A DNA stretch of 64,000 nt from Actinomycetota bacterium (GTDB lineage: Bacteria > Actinomycetota > Acidimicrobiia > Acidimicrobiales > AC-14). The DNA is taken from positions 1 to 64,000 of the forward strand of contig JBFMCT010000003.1 of the NCBI GenBank assembly GCA_040754375.1, in the 5' to 3' direction. Position numbers and translations under genes: made by a program. Shown here piece after piece: positions 49,647 through 59,268 of the stretch (position 1 is the first letter of the stretch; each line of letters opens with the position of its first letter). The notes below the pieces were generated by a model. The model was given only the letters and a program-made list of their open reading frames with translations. It was not told where the DNA came from and did not search any database.

Positions 49647-50354
49647 GTGAAGGTCGCGGTCAACCTGCGCGTCCTGCGCTTCGACCCCGAGGTGGACAAG
49701 GCCCCCCATTGGGAGTCCTACGCGCTGGAGATGGACGACGGTGACCGGGTGCTCGACGCCCTCCACGAGGTGCGCTGGCACCACGACGGCACCTTGGCCT
49801 TCCGCCGGTCGTGTGCCCACGGGGTGTGCGGCTCCGACGCCATGGTGGTCAACGGCCGCAACCGGCTGGCCTGCATCCTGCTCATCCGCGACGTCGGGCC
49901 CGACATCACCGTCGAGCCCATGCGGGGCCTGCCCGTGGTCAAGGACCTGGTCGTCGACATGAGCACCTTCTTCGAGCAGTACCGCTCGGTGCAGCCCTGG
50001 CTCAAGGCCGACCCGCCACCCCCGGGGAGCCGCGAGCGCCTCCAGTCCCCCGAGGAACGGGCCCGGTTCGACGACACCACCAAGTGCATCCTGTGCGCGG
50101 CGTGCACGACGTCGTGCCCGGTGTTCTGGACCAACGAGCAGTTCGTGGGGCCGGCCGCCATCGTCAACGCCCACCGGTTCGTGTTCGACTCTCGCGACCA
50201 GGCCAAGAGCGAGCGCCTGGCCGGGCTCGGAGGCCGGGACGGGGCGTGGGGCTGCCGCACGGCGTTCAACTGCACCGAGGCCTGCCCCCGCCACATCAAG
50301 GTCACCCAGGCCATCGAGGAGGTCCGGCGGGAGACGCTGCGCGGCGGCGATTGA
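49647..50354 (+). CDS. sdhB: Succinate dehydrogenase iron-sulfur subunit SdhB, 235 aa
   Basis: The N-terminal ferredoxin domain holds the 2Fe-2S site (RRSCAHGVCGSDAMVVNGRNRLAC). The C-terminal domain has CILCAACTTSCPVFW for the 4Fe-4S cluster and CRTAFNCTEACPRHI for the 3Fe-4S cluster. All cluster cysteines are present. The GTG 5 bases after sdhA starts the protein (VKVAVNLRVLRF); the longer frame upstream is antisense or out-of-phase with sdhA. The membrane subunits must be encoded elsewhere. Confidence 0.95.
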   Translation: MKVAVNLRVLRFDPEVDKAPHWESYALEMDDGDRVLDALHEVRWHHDGTLAFRRSCAHGVCGSDAMVVNGRNRLACILLIRDVGPDITVEPMRGLPVVKDLVVDMSTFFEQYRSVQPWLKADPPPPGSRERLQSPEERARFDDTTKCILCAACTTSCPVFWTNEQFVGPAAIVNAHRFVFDSRDQAKSERLAGLGGRDGAWGCRTAFNCTEACPRHIKVTQAIEEVRRETLRGGD

Positions 50355-50451
50355 AAAAGGGGACTGGGCCGGCGGGGTCGAACCTGTTGGGCCAGGGAGG
50401 GGGCTGGGGCCCGGGGCAGTTCGGGCACGGGGAAACAGCCTGTAATCGAAC

Positions 50452-51483
50452 GTGCTCATATCAATCGAAGAGGACCGCGACGCCCGCCGGGACGCGGTCT
50501 CGGTCCAGCGCCACCTGCCCCCGAGGCCGTCCCGGCCCGGGGTGCGGGCCCTGCCCACCGGCCACCTGCGCCTGTGGGCCGCGGCCACCGTCCTCACGCT
50601 GGTGGCCTCCACGGTGGCCATGTCGCGGATCGGGTTGCTGGGCTTCGCCCTCGGCCTGGGGCCGGGCCGGGTAGCGGCCGAGGCCGAGGCCGCCACCGTC
50701 GAGCTGCCGCCCAGCCTGCCCTTTGGCAAGGGCATGTGGATGTGGCAGCCCGACAAGTCCGACGGGGGCGACGTGGGGGCCATCGTGGCCCGGGCCCGGG
50801 AGGTGGGCCTGACCCACATCTACGTCCGCACCGGGTCGTCGTGGAACGGGTTCTACGCCGGCCCGTTCCTCGACCAGGTGCTCCCCGCGGCCCACGCGGC
50901 CGGTATCCGGGTCTACGGGTGGGACTTCCCGCGGCTCATCGACACCGGCGCCGACGTGGCCCGGGCGGCCGAGGCCATCAACTACCGCACGCCCGACGGC
51001 CACCGCATCGACGGCTTCTCGGCCGACATCGAGACCCGATCCGAGGGCACCCACATCAATGCGGCGGCGGCCACGGCCTACGGCGACGGCCTGCGGGAGG
51101 TGGCCGGGGAGGGCTACCCGCTGATCGCCACCGTGCCCCGCCCGTCGAACTGGACCAAGGCCATCTTCCCCTACGCCGAGGTCGTGGCCCGCTTCGACGC
51201 CATCGCCCCCATGGTCTACTGGCTCAACCGCCAGCCCGACACCGACGTGGCCGGGGCCATGGCCGACCTGGCCCAGTTCGGCAAGCCCATCTTCCCGGTG
51301 GGCCAGGCCTACGACGGTGCCCCCGAAGGCGGCCGCCCCGGCGTGCCTCCGCCCGACGAGCTCCAGCGGTTCATGCGCACGGCCCACGAGCACGGGGCCC
51401 AAGGCGTGTCGTTCTGGTCTTGGCAGGCGGCCGACCAGCGGGCCTGGGACACCATCCGCGACGCCCCCGAGTTCAGCCGCTGA
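50452..51483 (+). CDS. Exported TIM-barrel glycosidase-like protein, 343 aa
   Basis: A ~42-residue basic N-terminus leads to one helix (LWAAATVLTLVASTVAMSRI), so the domain is outside. From residue ~90 the sequence reads as a beta/alpha barrel of the glycoside-hydrolase-like type: GKGMWMWQPDKSDGGD, VGLTHIYVRTGSSWNGFYAG, GIRVYGWDFPRL, IDGFSADIETR with acidic residues at a catalytic position, APMVYWLNRQP and GAQGVSFWSWQAAD. Substrate is unknown; cell-wall or exopolysaccharide action is a guess. The last 11 bases overlap the convergent gene. Confidence 0.75.
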   Translation: MLISIEEDRDARRDAVSVQRHLPPRPSRPGVRALPTGHLRLWAAATVLTLVASTVAMSRIGLLGFALGLGPGRVAAEAEAATVELPPSLPFGKGMWMWQPDKSDGGDVGAIVARAREVGLTHIYVRTGSSWNGFYAGPFLDQVLPAAHAAGIRVYGWDFPRLIDTGADVARAAEAINYRTPDGHRIDGFSADIETRSEGTHINAAAATAYGDGLREVAGEGYPLIATVPRPSNWTKAIFPYAEVVARFDAIAPMVYWLNRQPDTDVAGAMADLAQFGKPIFPVGQAYDGAPEGGRPGVPPPDELQRFMRTAHEHGAQGVSFWSWQAADQRAWDTIRDAPEFSR

Positions 51484-52225
51484 GCTTCTCGAACCAGGCC
51501 AGACCGCCCCCCGGGGCCCGGCACAGGGCCCGCGCCAGCCGGGCCGTCCGCCCGCCCGGCCCGGGCACCAGGACGGGCGCCTGGTAGAGCGGCTCGGGCC
51601 ACTCGACCATCCCCCGCCCGTCCAGCCGCACGAGCGCTTCACCTGGGCCGCCAGGACCAGAGCCTTGCCACCAGTCCCGCTCGCCCCACCGGTGGGCCCG
51701 CCGGCCCGTGCCGTCCACGGCTAGCCGCTCCCGGCCGACGAGGACCTCACCGTGGACGGCGCACGCCTGGCCGTAGGACCCGGGACCGTCCACCTCGGGC
51801 TCGGGCGCGTCGGGCTCCCAGCCCAGGTCGAACCCGAGCGGTAGCGGCAGGCCCCGCTCGTCGCCCACCGCGTCCTGCGGGTCGTCGAAGGCGACCGCGA
51901 AGGCCTCCAGGCCGACGCTCCAATGCTCGAACGGTTGCTCGCAGTACGCCTCGGCCCACAGCCCCGGGGCCCTGATCTCCAGGCCGGGAGGCCGGGGCGG
52001 GTCGACGTCGTGCTCGCGCACCAGCACGTAGGGCCGGCCCTGGCCCACCACCGCGGCCCACCACCACGCTCGCCCGTCGGCCGGCCGCACGGCCAGGCGG
52101 GCATAACCGGCCAGCAGGCCGTCGGCGGCCACGAAGTCGAACGACCACGACTCCTCCCAGTGGGGGCCGGGCCCGGGCGGGTGGGGGGCTTCGTCGATCG
52201 CGTCCAACACGGTATGGGCCATCAT
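51473..52225 (-). CDS. CrtC/AttH-like lipocalin-fold protein, unknown, 250 aa
   Basis: The protein has no signal peptide. The C-terminal half contains YGQACAVHGEVLVGRERLAVDGTGRRAHRWGERDWWQGS, the GxGxRxHxWGxRDW pattern of CrtC/AttH-type two-lipocalin proteins, which includes carotenoid hydratases and many proteins of unknown role. The N-terminal half is beta-rich (ESWSFDFVAADGLLAGYARLAVRP). No carotenoid genes are near, so no function can be assigned. The first codons are two Met; the gene is divergent from the J-domain gene by 8 bases. Confidence 0.7.
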   Translation of the reverse strand: MMAHTVLDAIDEAPHPPGPGPHWEESWSFDFVAADGLLAGYARLAVRPADGRAWWWAAVVGQGRPYVLVREHDVDPPRPPGLEIRAPGLWAEAYCEQPFEHWSVGLEAFAVAFDDPQDAVGDERGLPLPLGFDLGWEPDAPEPEVDGPGSYGQACAVHGEVLVGRERLAVDGTGRRAHRWGERDWWQGSGPGGPGEALVRLDGRGMVEWPEPLYQAPVLVPGPGGRTARLARALCRAPGGGLAWFEKLSG

Positions 52226-52233
52226 GGTCGGCG

Positions 52234-52752
52234 ATGCGGACCCACTACGAAAAGCTGGGCGTGGCTCCCCACGCCAGCCATGACGAGGTCCGCCGGGCCT
52301 ACCGCCGCCTGGCCCAGCGCCACCACCCGGACGCCAACCCCGGGGCCGAGCCCGAGGCCCGGGCCCAGATGGCGGCCATCAACGCCGCCTGGGCCGTGCT
52401 CGGGGACCCCGACAAGCGCCGGGCCTACGACCGGGCCATCGGCACGACCCCCCGCCCGCAGTACTGGTCACCGGACGGGGACGGCGGCGAGGGCGACGGC
52501 GACTGGTCCGACCCGCTGGCCCACCTGCACGAGGACGACGTCCCCGCCCGCAAGTCACGGCCGTCCGATGTCCTGATCGGGATACCCGTGCTGCTGTTCG
52601 TGGTCGTGCTGGCCATGTTCAGCTTCAGCCTCATGTCCCAGTCCGAGGGCCTGCGCACGGCCTCGCTCATGATGGCCCCGGTCACCCTGGGATCGTTCGT
52701 GGCCGCCCCGCTGTTCATGATGCTGCGCTCGCGGGGCCGCGACGACCGCTGA
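52234..52752 (+). CDS. J-domain membrane protein, 172 aa
   Basis: Residues 1-70 are a DnaJ domain (HYEKLGVAPHASHDEVRRAYRRLAQRHHPDANP, with the HPD motif that stimulates DnaK). An acidic linker follows. Two membrane helices form the end (VLIGIPVLLFVVVLAMFSFSLM and ASLMMAPVTLGSFVAAPLFMML). The G/F and zinc domains of full DnaJ are absent. It probably recruits DnaK to the membrane. It is divergent from the CrtC/AttH-like gene. I see no gene in the 268 bases that follow. Confidence 0.88.
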   Translation: MRTHYEKLGVAPHASHDEVRRAYRRLAQRHHPDANPGAEPEARAQMAAINAAWAVLGDPDKRRAYDRAIGTTPRPQYWSPDGDGGEGDGDWSDPLAHLHEDDVPARKSRPSDVLIGIPVLLFVVVLAMFSFSLMSQSEGLRTASLMMAPVTLGSFVAAPLFMMLRSRGRDDR

Positions 52753-53020
52753 GGACGCCTCCCAACCCCCAGCACGTGGCTTCCATCGACAGGGCCCGGG
52801 TGGACGGCTACCGGCGGGCGCCTCAGGGTGGGGCGACTTCGACCGTGACGAGTGGGGGGACCCGGGAGGGATGGTCACCGCGCTGAGCGTCGAGATGATG
52901 CGTGCCCAGGCCGCCGAGGAAGCCCAAGGCGGTGAACGACCGTGGTGAGATGAGACGAACGTCTGCTGCTTGGACCACCCAGAGTGGGGACGGCGCCTGG
53001 TGCTCGTCCTCACCCGTGGT

Positions 53021-53968
53021 TCAGCCGGCCAGCGCGACGGCCTCCTGCTGCTTGGCCCGCACGGCCTCGGCGGCCGCCCGCAGGGCGGCCAGCTCGTCGT
53101 CGGCCAGGTCGAGCTCGACGACCTTGGAGACCCCCGACGGCCCGAGCACGACGGGCACCCCGAGGTACACGCCGGAGATGCCGTACTGGCCGTCGAGCCA
53201 TGCGCTGACCGGGAGCATCTCGCCCTCGCCTGTCACCACGGCCCGCACCATGGCCTCGGCGGCCGCGGCCGGCGCGAAGTAGGCCGAACCGGTCTTGAGC
53301 AACCCGACGACCTCGGCCCCGCCGTCGCGGGTGCGGGCCACGGCCGCGTCGATGGCGGCTGCGTCGAGCACGTCGGCCAGCCGCTTGCCCCCCACCCAGG
53401 CCAGCGACGGCACGGGCACCATCGTGTCGCCGTGGGACCCCAGGGTCATGGCCTTCACCTCGGCCGGCTCCACCCCGGCGGCCTCGGCCAGGAAGTGGCG
53501 GAACCGGGCGGTGTCGAGCACCCCGGCCTGGCCCATCACCTGGCCACGGGGCAGGCCGGACACCTCAGCGGCCAGGGCGGTCATCTCGTCGAGGGGGTTG
53601 GTCACCACGATGATCACCGCCTCGGGGGCCACCTCCACCAGCCGGCGGGTGACCTCGGCCACGATCCCGGCGTTGGTCTCCAGCAGGTCGGAACGGCTCA
53701 TGCCCGGCTTGCGGGGGACCCCGGCCGTGATGACGGCCACGTCGGAGCCGGCCGCCTCCTCGTAGCGGTTGGTACCGACGACCCGGGTGCGGAACCCGGT
53801 GATGGGCCGGGCCTGCATGAGGTCGAGGGCCAAGCCCTGGGGCCGTCCCTCGACCACGTCGGTGAGCACGACCTCGGAGGCATACCCGGCCTCGGCCACC
53901 CGCTGGGCCAGGGTCGAGCCGTAGAAGCCCGCCCCCACGACCGTCACCTTCACCGCCCCGGCGCTCAC
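53021..53968 (-). CDS. mdh: Malate dehydrogenase, 315 aa
   Basis: This enzyme makes oxaloacetate from malate. The sequence starts [20 protein letters not shown] (NAD loop) and has [24 protein letters not shown], with the Arg pair of malate-specific enzymes. [26 protein letters not shown] and [10 protein letters not shown] follow, with the catalytic His. It belongs to the lactate-dehydrogenase-like malate dehydrogenase group. The GTG at 53968 overlaps the icd stop (GTGA), so the two TCA enzymes are coupled; a GTG at 53953 is an alternative. Confidence 0.93.
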   Translation of the reverse strand: MSAGAVKVTVVGAGFYGSTLAQRVAEAGYASEVVLTDVVEGRPQGLALDLMQARPITGFRTRVVGTNRYEEAAGSDVAVITAGVPRKPGMSRSDLLETNAGIVAEVTRRLVEVAPEAVIIVVTNPLDEMTALAAEVSGLPRGQVMGQAGVLDTARFRHFLAEAAGVEPAEVKAMTLGSHGDTMVPVPSLAWVGGKRLADVLDAAAIDAAVARTRDGGAEVVGLLKTGSAYFAPAAAAEAMVRAVVTGEGEMLPVSAWLDGQYGISGVYLGVPVVLGPSGVSKVVELDLADDELAALRAAAEAVRAKQQEAVALAG

Positions 53969-55164
53969 AGGCGCTCGATGATGGCCGCCGCCAGCTCCGA
54001 CGTGCGGACCTCGGTCGCCCCCTGGGTGAGGCGTGCGAAGTCGTAGGTCACTATCCCGTCGCCGATGGTGGCTTCCAGCGCCCGCACGATCTCGTCGGCC
54101 GCCTGCTGCCAGCCCATGTGCTCGAGCATCAGCACCCCCGACAGCAAGAGCGACCCGGGGTTGACCTTGTCCTGGCCGGCGTAGCGGGGCGCCGTGCCGT
54201 GGGTCGCCTCGAAGACGCCGTGGCCCGTCACGTAGTTGATGTTCCCCCCCGGGGCGATGCCGATCCCCCCGACCTGGGCGGCCAACGCGTCGGACGCGTA
54301 GTCCCCGTTGAGGTTCGTGGTGGCGATCACGTCGAACTCGTCGGGCCTGGTCAGCACCTGCTGGAGGAAGATGTCGGCGATGGTGTCCTTCACCAGGACC
54401 CGGTCGCCGGGCTGGCCCCCGCAGTCGTCCCACGAGACGGCCTGGCCCGCGAACTCCTCGGCCGCCACTTCGTAGCCCCAGCGGCGGAACGCCCCTTCGG
54501 TGAACTTCTGGATGTTGCCCTTGTGGACCAGGGTCACCGACTTTCGGCCCCGGTCGACCGCATAGTTCAGCGCGGCCCTGACGAGGCGCTTCGACCCGGT
54601 GACCGAGATCGGCTTGAGCCCGATCCCCGAGTCCTCCCGCACCTGCCAGCCGAGCTCGTCGCGCACGAACTCGATCAGCCGCCGGGCCTCGGGCGTGCCC
54701 TGCTCGACCTCCATCCCGGCGTACACGTCCTCGGTGTTCTCCCGGAAGATCACCATGTCGACCTTCTCGGGGTGGAGCACGGGCGAGGGCACGCCCTTGA
54801 ACCACCGCACTGGGCGCAGGCACACGTAGAGGTCGAGGAGCTGGCGCAGGGCCACGTTGAGCGAGCGGATCCCGCCCCCCACCGGGGTCGTCAGAGGCCC
54901 CTTGATCCCCACGACGTGCTCGCGAAAAGCCGTCACCGTCGCCTCGGGAAGCCAGTCGCCGGTCTCATCGAAGGCCTGCTGGCCGGCCAGCACGGGCATC
55001 CACGCGATCTGCTTGCCGTGGCGGGCCACGGCCGCGTCGATTACCGCCTGGGTGGCCGGCCAGATGTCGACCCCGATCCCGTCGCCCCGGATGTAGGGGA
55101 CGATGGGCTCGTCGGGCACGCTCAGCCGGCCGTCACCATCGACCGTGATCTTCTCAGGAGCCAT
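53965..55164 (-). CDS. icd: Isocitrate dehydrogenase (NADP type), 399 aa
   Basis: The enzyme converts isocitrate to 2-oxoglutarate. Motifs of the homodimeric bacterial type are present: [26 protein letters not shown] (with the phosphorylatable Ser of E. coli Icd), [56 protein letters not shown] and [23 protein letters not shown]. The Arg-Tyr in TAPRYAG and Arg in TYDFARL suit NADP. It is the first gene of the icd-mdh pair. Confidence 0.95.
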   Translation of the reverse strand: MAPEKITVDGDGRLSVPDEPIVPYIRGDGIGVDIWPATQAVIDAAVARHGKQIAWMPVLAGQQAFDETGDWLPEATVTAFREHVVGIKGPLTTPVGGGIRSLNVALRQLLDLYVCLRPVRWFKGVPSPVLHPEKVDMVIFRENTEDVYAGMEVEQGTPEARRLIEFVRDELGWQVREDSGIGLKPISVTGSKRLVRAALNYAVDRGRKSVTLVHKGNIQKFTEGAFRRWGYEVAAEEFAGQAVSWDDCGGQPGDRVLVKDTIADIFLQQVLTRPDEFDVIATTNLNGDYASDALAAQVGGIGIAPGGNINYVTGHGVFEATHGTAPRYAGQDKVNPGSLLLSGVLMLEHMGWQQAADEIVRALEATIGDGIVTYDFARLTQGATEVRTSELAAAIIERL

Positions 55165-55371
55165 CCCGGCAGGTTAGTGAGACCCCCGGGGGCCCATCCC
55201 CCGGATGCCGGCGCAGACCATGGTCCACCGCACGAACGGACTCGGTCCAGGGGACGACCAGCTCACTAACCAACTAAACAATTATTGGATTGGTTGACGG
55301 GCCCATCTCGCGCTGATATCCTCTGACCCAGTAAGTTCTCTTATGGGCGGTTCTCTGATGGGCGGTTCTGT

Positions 55372-56295
55372 GTGAAGGGTTGGCGCCCGCTCCCTCCCGC
55401 CCATTTCGATCGGTCGGATATCGCCGTAGCAGCACATCGGCGTGTCAGCCGGGCTGTTCTCCTCGCAGTCACGCTGATTGCACTCGGTGTCTGTTCAATC
55501 TTGGTACATCGCTCTATCGGCGGGGGGCTGACTCTGGCGGCACAGGATGGGCGTTCCGCTCCTTCAGCGGGAGCTGCTGATCGATTGGGATGCGGGTCCG
55601 AACTGCCGGTGACCATCGCAGTCCCGTCCGGCTTCTCGGGTCCACTCATCGGACCTAGTCCGGATGGATCACGTGAGCCGGCAGATTCGCAACTCGTGAT
55701 CAACTGGATCTCAACTACCGGCAGCATGGAAGCCAGGTGGCCCGCGGATCCCGGTACGCCCACTCTCCCGGCCTCACAATCCACTCGTGCAATATCTCGG
55801 GCCTCAGTTCCTGAATCACTTCCTGGAAGGTCCATGGCTCAGGTGATCATTTCACTTGACGAGCTACGCACGTCCTGTCGTAACCTCCAAGTGAACCTTT
55901 TCGACACCAGCCCTGAGCGTCTCGCGCGGTTGCTCGGCCAGATCGAGCGTAGACCGTTGGAGAGCGGCATCGCCTTGGTCATGGCATCGGAGCACCGCGA
56001 GGAGCCGCCTCCCGTCGCGCTTTGCACGACCCCGCCTGGAGTTGCGCCGCCTCCGAACCTCTCAGGCCGGCCATCTGATCCTCCGGTGTACTCATCACCT
56101 CAGGAGGCTCTGCACTCCTTCCTTGAGGACAGACAACACCTTCTTCGGTTCGGCTACACGGAGATCCATCTCCCGGACAGGTCCATCGTCTACGGCGTCA
56201 CGGCTCCGTCATCACCACGCTTCGTCACTGTTATCCGGGTAGTTGAGGAGGCCGATCGGTGGGCCGTCGCGGAGTGGGAGGCCAGTGGGTGTTGA
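55372..56295 (+). CDS. Single-helix membrane protein, unknown, 307 aa
   Basis: A basic N-terminus precedes one helix (AVLLAVTLIALGVCSILVHRS). The external part is Ser/Pro-rich with no motif I know, ending in a more ordered part (PQEALHSFLEDRQHLLRFGYTEIHLPDRSIVYGVT, then VTVIRVVEEADRWAVAEWEASGC). Codon use is clearly less GC-rich than in neighbours. It is the first gene of a low-GC patch and looks acquired. It overlaps the next gene by 7 bases. The GTG start follows a short duplicated GGGCGGTTCT segment. Confidence 0.6.
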   Translation: MKGWRPLPPAHFDRSDIAVAAHRRVSRAVLLAVTLIALGVCSILVHRSIGGGLTLAAQDGRSAPSAGAADRLGCGSELPVTIAVPSGFSGPLIGPSPDGSREPADSQLVINWISTTGSMEARWPADPGTPTLPASQSTRAISRASVPESLPGRSMAQVIISLDELRTSCRNLQVNLFDTSPERLARLLGQIERRPLESGIALVMASEHREEPPPVALCTTPPGVAPPPNLSGRPSDPPVYSSPQEALHSFLEDRQHLLRFGYTEIHLPDRSIVYGVTAPSSPRFVTVIRVVEEADRWAVAEWEASGC

Positions 56296-56735
56296 GCACA
56301 TCAACCTGCCATAAGAAGCTACCCCAAAGGCGGTTCGCGAAGACTTCAGCGTTTGCCGTAGCGATGCTGTTTGCAGCATGTCTCCATACTGCTAGGCTCC
56401 CCTCGGCCGAAGCTACCTGTCACTATTCGGTCGGCCCGCTCACCGTCCACTCCGTGTACTTCGGCACGACGGTCGCCACTGAGTCGGTGTGGTATAGCGG
56501 AACATGTGACTGGGATAACTTCTATGCAGGTGGCATCTATGATCCCGTGACTGACGGAAGTTGTGCCTACGTCTGGTACTACGACTCCGGGTACTCGGCG
56601 ACGCAGGGTTACTCTTGCACGACGAATGGTTGGTCGTACTACTCCTACACCGATGTGAACAGTAACTACTACGTCAATTTTGACCTAGGAACCACTTATC
56701 ACTACGACTGCTGCTACACAAATGAGGGCTTCTGA
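56289..56735 (+). CDS. Small secreted Tyr/Ser/Cys-rich protein, unknown, 148 aa
   Basis: A signal peptide is likely (RRFAKTSAFAVAMLFAACLHTARLPSAEA). The mature part is extremely rich in Tyr, Ser, Asp and Thr (YSGTCDWDNFYAGGIYDPV, CAYVWYYDSGYSATQGYSC, SYTDVNSNYY, YHYDCCYTNEGF) with several Cys that could form disulfides. No family is recognised. The start GTG at 56289 overlaps the previous stop. Base composition is the lowest in the window, supporting recent transfer. Confidence 0.6.
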   Translation: MLSTSTCHKKLPQRRFAKTSAFAVAMLFAACLHTARLPSAEATCHYSVGPLTVHSVYFGTTVATESVWYSGTCDWDNFYAGGIYDPVTDGSCAYVWYYDSGYSATQGYSCTTNGWSYYSYTDVNSNYYVNFDLGTTYHYDCCYTNEGF

Positions 56736-56806
56736 TGACATGAAGGAGCGCACCCGGTCCCGCCACAGACCCCTGGTGGGTGCGCACCAACCGGCCGAGC
56801 ACCGCC

Positions 56807-56855
56807 GGTGATGAGCTTCGTTCGCATCATGGTGCATCACCTTTAGTGGTATTCT
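56807..56855 (+). promoter_or_regulatory. Inverted repeat and -10-like site before vapB
   Basis: GGTGATG at 56807-56813 and CATCACC at 56835-56841 form a 7-bp inverted pair. TATTCT at 56850-56855 fits a -10 box, only 7 bases before the vapB ATG, so the transcript could be leaderless. VapBC complexes usually bind such dyads to control their own operon. No clear -35 is seen. Confidence 0.45.
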
Positions 56856-56862
56856 GGTTGCC

Positions 56863-57111
56863 ATGATGGTATCGATTGATCGGGCTGGCCGGGTGGTCAT
56901 CCCCAAGTCGGTGCGAGACCGGCTCGCCCTGGACGCGGGAACGGAGCTGGAGCTCCAGGTGGAGGGCGAGACGATCCGCATCGAGCGTCGATCAGGGGGC
57001 GGTAGGGCGCTGGAGTGGGTGGAGGGACGCCCGGTGTTCCGACGGTTGCCCGGCCAGCAACCCCTCACCGATGCCGACGTGCAGGGCCTGCGCGATGCCG
57101 ACCAGCGCTGA
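56863..57111 (+). CDS. vapB: VapB-type AbrB-fold antitoxin, 82 aa
   Basis: The N-terminus MVSIDRAGRVVIPKSVRDRLALDAGTELELQVEGETIRIER is a SpoVT/AbrB swapped-hairpin DNA-binding domain. The C-terminal tail (FRRLPGQQPLTDADVQGLRDADQR) would fit into the toxin's active groove. It precedes and overlaps the PIN-domain toxin gene by 17 bases, as typical for vapBC modules. Confidence 0.92.
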   Translation: MMVSIDRAGRVVIPKSVRDRLALDAGTELELQVEGETIRIERRSGGGRALEWVEGRPVFRRLPGQQPLTDADVQGLRDADQR

Positions 57112-57526
57112 GGCCGGGGCGGGATGGGCTGTCGACACCAGCGTCGCCGTCGCCTACCTGGACGAGGCGCATGCGGCCCACGAGGACTGCGTCCGAGCGG
57201 TCGCCCGCCGGTCGCCGGTCCTGGCCGGCCATGCCGCTTTCGAGTGCTATTCAGTCCTTACGCGATTGCCCGGCTCGGCTCAGGTCAGCGGGCTGGATGC
57301 AGCCCGGGCCCTCAACGCTGCCTTCGGTGAGCCCTGCTGGCTCGCAGCCGAGGAGCAGGCCGAGCTGCTCGGGGCCCTGGCCACACGAGGCGTGCGGGGC
57401 GGCTCCACCTACGACGCTCTCGTCGGCGAGGCCGCTCGACGCCGAGGGCGCACGCTCCTCACCCGCGACCGGCGGGCGGCGCGCACCTACGACTTGCTCG
57501 GGGCGGCGCATGAGTTCGTCGAGTGA
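57095..57526 (+). CDS. vapC: VapC-type PIN-domain ribonuclease toxin, 143 aa
   Basis: The protein begins AVDTSVAVAYLDEAHAAHEDC, holding the first Asp of the PIN active site. It continues AGHAAFECYSVLTRLP (Glu), STYDALVGEAARRRG (Asp) and LLTRDRRAARTYDLLG (last Asp), so the metal site looks complete. PIN toxins cut specific tRNA or rRNA. The ATG at 57095 lies inside the antitoxin gene's end, giving coupling. The gene ends 9 bases from the convergent metF. Confidence 0.92.
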   Translation: MPTSAEAGAGWAVDTSVAVAYLDEAHAAHEDCVRAVARRSPVLAGHAAFECYSVLTRLPGSAQVSGLDAARALNAAFGEPCWLAAEEQAELLGALATRGVRGGSTYDALVGEAARRRGRTLLTRDRRAARTYDLLGAAHEFVE

Positions 57527-57535
57527 CGTGCCGGT

Positions 57536-58399
57536 TCAGCCGGGCGTGAGGCCCAAGTTGGCGTAGATCTCTCGGGTCGCGGTGGATCGGTTGAGCGTGT
57601 AGAAGTGAAGGCCGGGGGCACCGGTGTCGAGCAGGTCGCGGCACAGCTCGGTGGCCATGACAATGCCCTCGGCCCGCACCGCCTCGGGGTCGTCCCCGGC
57701 CGACTCCAGGCGGGCCACCACCTCGGGTGGCACTTCGGAGCCCGAGAGCTGGGCCATGCGCTGGACGGCCTTGAGGTTGGTGATGGGCATGATGCCGGGC
57801 AGGACGGGCTTGCGCACGCCCCGCTGGGCCAGGTCGTCGACCAGCCCGGCGTAGTCGTCGAGGCGGAAGAACAGCTGGGTGATGGCGAAGTCGGCCGCCT
57901 CCAGCTTCTCGGCCAGGCGGTCACGGTCGAAGGCCCGGTCGCCGCCCGAGGCCGGGTGCAGCTCGGGATGGGCGGCCACCCCGATGGAGAAGCCCCCGAT
58001 GGCCCGGGCCAGCTCGACCAGCTCGATGGCGTGCTTGAGCTCGCCTACGCCCGGTTCGCTGTCGGGGGGCGGGTCGCCGCCCAGGGCCAGCACGTTCTCC
58101 AGTCCCGCCTTGCGGAAGTTCACCAGGATCTCGGCCAGGTCGAGCCGGGTGTGGACCACACAGGTCAGGTGGGCCATGGGAGTCAGCGTGGTGGTGCGCA
58201 GCATGCCCGCCACCAGGTCGTGGGTGCGCTGGCGCGACGCGGCCCCGCCCCGGTAGGTGACCGACACGAACGACGGGTCGAGGGGCTCCAGGTCGCGCAG
58301 GGTCCTCACCAGGACGGCCTGCTCCTCGTCGTTGCGGGGGGGGAAGAACTCGAACGAGTACGTCCTGCCCGCCATCAGCAGGTCGGCGATGCGAGTCAT
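57536..58399 (-). CDS. metF: Methylenetetrahydrofolate reductase MetF, 287 aa
   Basis: MetF makes 5-methyl-THF for methionine synthesis. The barrel starts [51 protein letters not shown], with the conserved FFPP and catalytic Glu. [36 protein letters not shown] and FYTLNRS follow. ATG 58399 overlaps the folD stop (ATGA). No cobalamin or SAM riboswitch fold is seen upstream. Confidence 0.94.
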   Translation of the reverse strand: MTRIADLLMAGRTYSFEFFPPRNDEEQAVLVRTLRDLEPLDPSFVSVTYRGGAASRQRTHDLVAGMLRTTTLTPMAHLTCVVHTRLDLAEILVNFRKAGLENVLALGGDPPPDSEPGVGELKHAIELVELARAIGGFSIGVAAHPELHPASGGDRAFDRDRLAEKLEAADFAITQLFFRLDDYAGLVDDLAQRGVRKPVLPGIMPITNLKAVQRMAQLSGSEVPPEVVARLESAGDDPEAVRAEGIVMATELCRDLLDTGAPGLHFYTLNRSTATREIYANLGLTPG

Positions 58400-59268
58400 C
58401 GGCGCACTCCCGTGGCCGCCCGGGCCTCGGCCAGCTCGACGGCGTTGCGCAACAACATGGCACGCGTCATCGGCCCCACACCGCCCACCCGGGGCGTGAT
58501 CCATCCGGCCACATCAGCCACGGCATCCTCCACGTCGCTCAGCACCTTGCGCCCGTCCATGGTCACGCCCGCCCCCACGACCGCCGCCCCTGGTTTCACC
58601 CAGTCGCGCTTGACCAGGCCGGGCGAGCCGGCCGCGGCCACCAGGATGTCGGCCTGGCGGGTGTAATAGGCCAGGTCTGCCACCCCCGTGTGCACGACCG
58701 TGACCGCCGCGTTGGCGTGGGGCCGCTTCAGGGCCAGCAGGTTGGCCAGGGGGCGGCCGATGGTCAACCCCCGCCCGATGATCACCACGTGGCGGCCCTC
58801 GATGGGCACGCCATGGCGCACCAGCAGCTCGCAGATCCCGGCCGGGGTGCACGGGACCGTGCCCTGGGCACCCTGCACGAGCTTGCCCAGGTTGACGGGG
58901 TGGAGCCCGTCGACGTCCTTGGCCGGGTCGACGGCCAGCAGGGTGGCCTGCTCGTCGAGGTGGCGGGGCAGGGGCGTCTGCACGAGGAACCCGTCGACGG
59001 CCGGGTCGGCGTTGTAGCGGTCGATCACCTCGGCCAGTTGCTCGGCCGGGGCGTCGGCCGCCAAGTGCTCACCGAAAGAGGCGATGCCCACCTCGGCGCA
59101 GTCCTGGTGCTTGAGGCGGACGTAGGCCGCGCTGGCCTGGTTGTCGCCCACCAGGACGGTGCCCAGCCCGGGCCTGACGCCGACCTCGACCAGCGCGGCC
59201 ACTCGGGCTGCCAGCTCGGAGCGGATCGCGGCGGCCACGGCCGAACCGTCGAGCAGCTCGGCCCCCAT
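58396..59268 (-). CDS. folD: Methylenetetrahydrofolate dehydrogenase/cyclohydrolase FolD, 290 aa
   Basis: FolD is bifunctional, linking 5,10-methylene-THF and 10-formyl-THF. The catalytic part has [18 protein letters not shown] with the Tyr and Lys of the active site. Then come [28 protein letters not shown] and [11 protein letters not shown], followed by the NADP loop [17 protein letters not shown] and [22 protein letters not shown] 59268 touches the purH stop (TGATG), so expression is coupled. Confidence 0.95.
   Translation of the reverse strand: MGAELLDGSAVAAAIRSELAARVAALVEVGVRPGLGTVLVGDNQASAAYVRLKHQDCAEVGIASFGEHLAADAPAEQLAEVIDRYNADPAVDGFLVQTPLPRHLDEQATLLAVDPAKDVDGLHPVNLGKLVQGAQGTVPCTPAGICELLVRHGVPIEGRHVVIIGRGLTIGRPLANLLALKRPHANAAVTVVHTGVADLAYYTRQADILVAAAGSPGLVKRDWVKPGAAVVGAGVTMDGRKVLSDVEDAVADVAGWITPRVGGVGPMTRAMLLRNAVELAEARAATGVRR

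Noticed and set aside
52753-53020. Short open frame (DFDRDEWGDPGG) after the J-domain gene
   Set aside because: It has no start signal or ribosome site and no family resemblance.
57527-58420. Riboswitch for metF (SAM or cobalamin)
   Set aside because: metF starts inside the folD stop, so there is no leader that could hold one.
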